DNA from: an uncultured Lachnospiraceae bacterium
GTDB taxonomy: Bacteria > Bacillota > Clostridia > Lachnospirales > Lachnospiraceae
Direction of reading: 5' to 3'
DNA length: 32,142 bases
Assembly (NCBI GenBank): GCA_934294885.1
Contig: CAKRAK010000027.1
Coordinates: 1 to 32,142, forward strand
Both the position numbers and the translations under genes were made by a program. The notes beneath the pieces are model-generated. The model saw nothing but the letters and a program-made list of their open reading frames with translations, had not been told where the DNA came from and made no database searches. Below are positions 30,358-32,142 of this stretch, one piece after another. Each line of letters starts with the position of its first letter. The first letter of the stretch is position 1.

Positions 30358-30960
30358 ATGGGATTACTGGATTTATTAAAAAAGAAGGAACAAAAGAAGA
30401 ACATATTTGACATTCCATATGATTATGATGGATATGATTTCATGTATAAATGCGGCACGATGAATCCGGGTTTATATAGGGAAATTCATAAAATTATTAC
30501 AAACGGCAAGTATGATTTAACGGAGCTTGCAGAATATAATCAATTATCAAAGGATTCAGATGAAAAGGATTTTATTATATTTTATGATAATTGGATAGAA
30601 AGCCTGACAGGAAAGGGATTCATGGTTCATTTGGACAATCAAGTGGATATTGTTACATTTGTTAAGCAAATAAATGTTATATTAGAGCAATTAGATGTTG
30701 ACGGCAGAATGAATGAACATGCAGTTATAGACAGATATAATGAGGAATTAAAAAATTACTCAGTGAATGGAGAACTAATCCGTACAGGGTTTATTTATAA
30801 TGTATTGGAAGCGAATATCGTTGCCGACGAACTTCGAAAAATTGGATATGAACTGATAAATTTTTTTAATGGCTGTGATAATTGTGATATGACAATCATT
30901 CCGGTTGGAAAGATTGAGAAAATGAAAGAGCTTGAGAATCAAATTTGCAGGGAACAGTGA
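30358..30960 (+). CDS. Hypothetical protein, 200 aa
   Basis: A soluble, acidic protein with a lysine-rich start (MGLLDLLKKKEQKKNIFDIP) and no signal peptide or membrane segment. FIIFYDNWIESLTGKGFMVH and VDIVTFVKQINVILEQLDVD look like a mixed alpha/beta domain, and the end carries CDNCDMTIIPVGK. The ribosome binding site is GGAGAGGAAG at about 30340-30349. Immunity-type proteins of contact-dependent systems often look like this, but I cannot assign a family. It stands alone between gene fragments and the MNT/HEPN pair. Confidence 0.75.
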   Translation: MGLLDLLKKKEQKKNIFDIPYDYDGYDFMYKCGTMNPGLYREIHKIITNGKYDLTELAEYNQLSKDSDEKDFIIFYDNWIESLTGKGFMVHLDNQVDIVTFVKQINVILEQLDVDGRMNEHAVIDRYNEELKNYSVNGELIRTGFIYNVLEANIVADELRKIGYELINFFNGCDNCDMTIIPVGKIEKMKELENQICREQ

Positions 30961-31067
30961 GGTAAACATAATCGAGATTTGAAACTATATTTAATTCAAA
31001 GAAGAAAAGTTTTTTGCGTAGGAACAGATATTTGGATTCTTGTTAATTAAGTGAAAATATGATACGC

Positions 31068-31097
31068 TTGAAAAAATTGAGTATAGTTGTTTATTCT
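31068..31097 (+). promoter_or_regulatory. Possible promoter of the MNT/HEPN operon
   Basis: TTGAAA (31068-31073), 18 bp, TATTCT (31092-31097), followed 6 nt later by AGGGGG and ATG 31121. The -10 match is modest. Confidence 0.4.
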
Positions 31098-31120
31098 ACA
31101 TTAAGGGGGCAACACACAAT

Positions 31121-31414
31121 ATGAAATATAGTTTGCCGGATCGGATATTGAGGGAACTTGCTTTGTTTGCACAGAAGTATTCTGTCACAAAAATCGTACT
31201 GTTTGGTTCCCGTGCACGAGGCACAAATACGGAAAGAAGTGATATAGATATTGCTGTATTTGGTGGAGATTTTGAACAGTTTTATTGGGATGTTAAGGAA
31301 AATGTACATTCGCTTCTGATGTTTGATATAGTACAGGCAGATGCGACAATTTCAGATGAATTGAAACAGGAAATAGAAAGGGATGGAGTTACAATTTATG
31401 AAAAAATTGGATAA
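31121..31414 (+). CDS. MNT-type nucleotidyltransferase antitoxin (MntA-like)
   Basis: 97 aa. The minimal nucleotidyltransferase signature GSRARG (residues 29-34) with D41-x-D43 (SDIDIAVFG) is intact. Proteins of this size form toxin-antitoxin pairs with HEPN partners, where they silence the toxin by adding nucleotides (AMPylation in the best-studied MntA-HepT cases). The stop overlaps the HEPN gene by 17 nt. The AGGGGG ribosome binding site lies 11 nt before ATG 31121. Confidence 0.9.
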   Translation: MKYSLPDRILRELALFAQKYSVTKIVLFGSRARGTNTERSDIDIAVFGGDFEQFYWDVKENVHSLLMFDIVQADATISDELKQEIERDGVTIYEKIG

Positions 31415-31808
31415 TTTTACAAATTGCTTGTCTGTATTGGCAAATGCGGATTTTAAATTAGCAGAAACCAATGATATATATCGAACAGGAATCATCGGAC
31501 AATTTAATCTTACCTTTGAACTTGCGTGGAAAGCCCTGCAGGAAATTATGAGGATGCATGGCGTAGAAGAGGCATCTACCGGTTCTCCTCGTGAAATCTT
31601 ACAGCTTGGTTATAAAATGGGATTTGTTAATGATTCCGAGGTATGGTTACTTATGTTAAAAAAACGCAATACTTCGGTTCATATATATAATGAAGATGAA
31701 GTTGATGAAATGATTATGCTGATACGAGACAGTTTTATTCCTGCTTTTACTGTTCTTAAAAATATGTTGATGAAGAAGCTGGATGAAGCAGAACGTGATT
31801 GGGTGTAA
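31398..31808 (+). CDS. HEPN-type partner, HI0074 family (nucleotidyltransferase substrate-binding protein)
   Basis: 136 aa, all helical. GIIGQFNLTFELAWKALQEI and SPREILQLGYKMGFVNDSEV, then LKKRNTSVHIYNEDE, are HI0074/HEPN hallmarks. R90-NTSV-H95 gives the Rx4H motif that acts as an RNase active site in HEPN toxins. ATG 31398 with GGATGGAG upstream is preferred to the in-frame 31383 start. With the preceding MNT protein it makes a standard two-gene toxin-antitoxin cassette. Confidence 0.9.
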   Translation: MKKLDNFTNCLSVLANADFKLAETNDIYRTGIIGQFNLTFELAWKALQEIMRMHGVEEASTGSPREILQLGYKMGFVNDSEVWLLMLKKRNTSVHIYNEDEVDEMIMLIRDSFIPAFTVLKNMLMKKLDEAERDWV

Positions 31809-31810
31809 GT

Positions 31811-31942
31811 ATGAATTCTTTTGATGAAGTCCAATCTTTATTGCAGGATAAAGCGGATATTCAGACAAGAATTAAATTAATACCATATGAAGGAAATCCT
31901 GAAATAAAACAAACTGCAAGTGGAAAATATCCAATACTGTGA
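31811..31942 (+). CDS. Short third ORF of the MNT/HEPN cassette, probably truncated
   Basis: 43 aa from ATG 31811, 2 nt after the HEPN stop. MNSFDEVQSLLQDKADIQTR, IKLIPYEGNPEIKQTASGKY, PIL. It looks like the beginning of a longer protein (coiled N-terminus, then a 'LIPYxGxxEIK...GKY' strand pair seen in some clostridial proteins of unknown function), but stops abruptly. Frameshift or deletion is likely. GTGTAAGT before the ATG is a weak ribosome binding site, so coupling to the HEPN gene is probable. Confidence 0.45.
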   Translation: MNSFDEVQSLLQDKADIQTRIKLIPYEGNPEIKQTASGKYPIL

Positions 31943-32008
31943 TGTTATAAAAACAATATCTACTCTGATATTAAATATATATAGTTCATAAAGAGAGGTG
32001 TATATGCT

Positions 32009-32142
32009 ATGCCAGGTATACTCGTGGTTGAAGATGATGAAAATTTAAATCGAGGAATTACATTTTCACTGAAAAAATCCGGATATGAGGTTTTTTCGGC
32101 AGAATCAGTGAAAAAAGCGAAAAGAATTGCAAGTGATAATAA
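32009..32142 (+). CDS. Response regulator, N-terminal part (cut by window end)
   Basis: 44 residues: MPGILVVEDDENLNRGITFS, LKKSGYEVFSAESVKKAKRI. This is the start of a CheY-like receiver domain, with the acidic pair ED at residues 8-9; the phospho-acceptor aspartate lies beyond the window. Similar N-termini belong to OmpR/VanR-type regulators. GAGAGGTG (31993-32000) fixes ATG 32009; the ATG at 32004 is out of frame. Confidence 0.85.
   Translation, partial: MPGILVVEDDENLNRGITFSLKKSGYEVFSAESVKKAKRIASDN

Overview
The window reads as a chromosomal segment of an AT-rich clostridial Bacillota, most probably a Lachnospiraceae gut anaerobe (Roseburia/Eubacterium/Butyrivibrio-like). Grounds: AGGAGG-type ribosome binding sites, several TTG starts, protein families typical of that group (a CD1871A-type CXXC microprotein next to a NapH-like Fe-S membrane protein and a TlpA-like lipoprotein; ATC-hydrolase-family protein with TetR; DUF2975/XRE; MepA-like MATE), and no respiratory or sporulation genes here. 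This placement is inference. I recognise no rRNA, tRNA, CRISPR array or intact transposase.

Layout. 1-1200: end of a surface-polysaccharide-type region with a serine-acetyltransferase-like gene between two terminators. 1220-1682: two adjacent structured elements. 1716-4695: a run of + strand genes (DUF3592-like zinc-ribbon membrane protein, PAT-type GNAT, MarR regulator, MATE pump), then an azlD remnant. 5163-7580: CtpE-like P-type ATPase. 7684-11701: a phosphate module, with a Pho-box-like promoter driving a Na/Pi cotransporter followed by polyphosphate kinase. 11731-11949: a MITE-like element. 12054-16096: DUF2975, XRE, DUF4173 membrane protein and a sodium symporter. 16086-17338: a probable yybP-ykoY (Mn2+) riboswitch in front of a calcium/sodium antiporter, with a palindromic element between them. 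17480-19166: GNAT, a shortened TetR and a methyltransferase. 19310-22658 (minus): two lipoprotein genes, then a thiol-redox operon, divergent from an OmpR/histidine-kinase pair (22990-24812). 24886-25931: remnant of a cation antiporter, a GDT1-type Mn2+ exporter, and an orphan structured RNA candidate. 26516-27780 (minus): TetR and ATC-hydrolase family protein. 28044-31942: epimerase, then an accessory cluster of toxin-antitoxin genes (AbiEi fragment, Phd/ParE, MNT/HEPN) mixed with gene fragments. The window ends inside a response regulator gene.

Most interesting signal. A structured element occurs three times (1484-1682, 22698-22903, 26306-26508), always in the same orientation. Each copy has a near-identical 97-nt core inside arms that differ between copies but stay self-complementary. 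The eight core substitutions keep pairing or fall in a loop or mismatch: one C-G to U-A compensatory pair, and four changes that are G-U wobbles only if the + strand is the RNA. A fourth member (16276-16379) keeps the outer stem and linkers but carries a perfect 42-bp palindrome instead of the core. A different element at 1220-1430 carries a homologous internal hairpin. This looks like a mobile or repeated structured-RNA family that I cannot name.

Other themes are C-terminal fragments of membrane proteins left next to related intact genes, short DNA-binding-domain-only regulators whose coding ends overlap terminators, and metal or phosphate homeostasis genes controlled by recognisable regulatory sequences.
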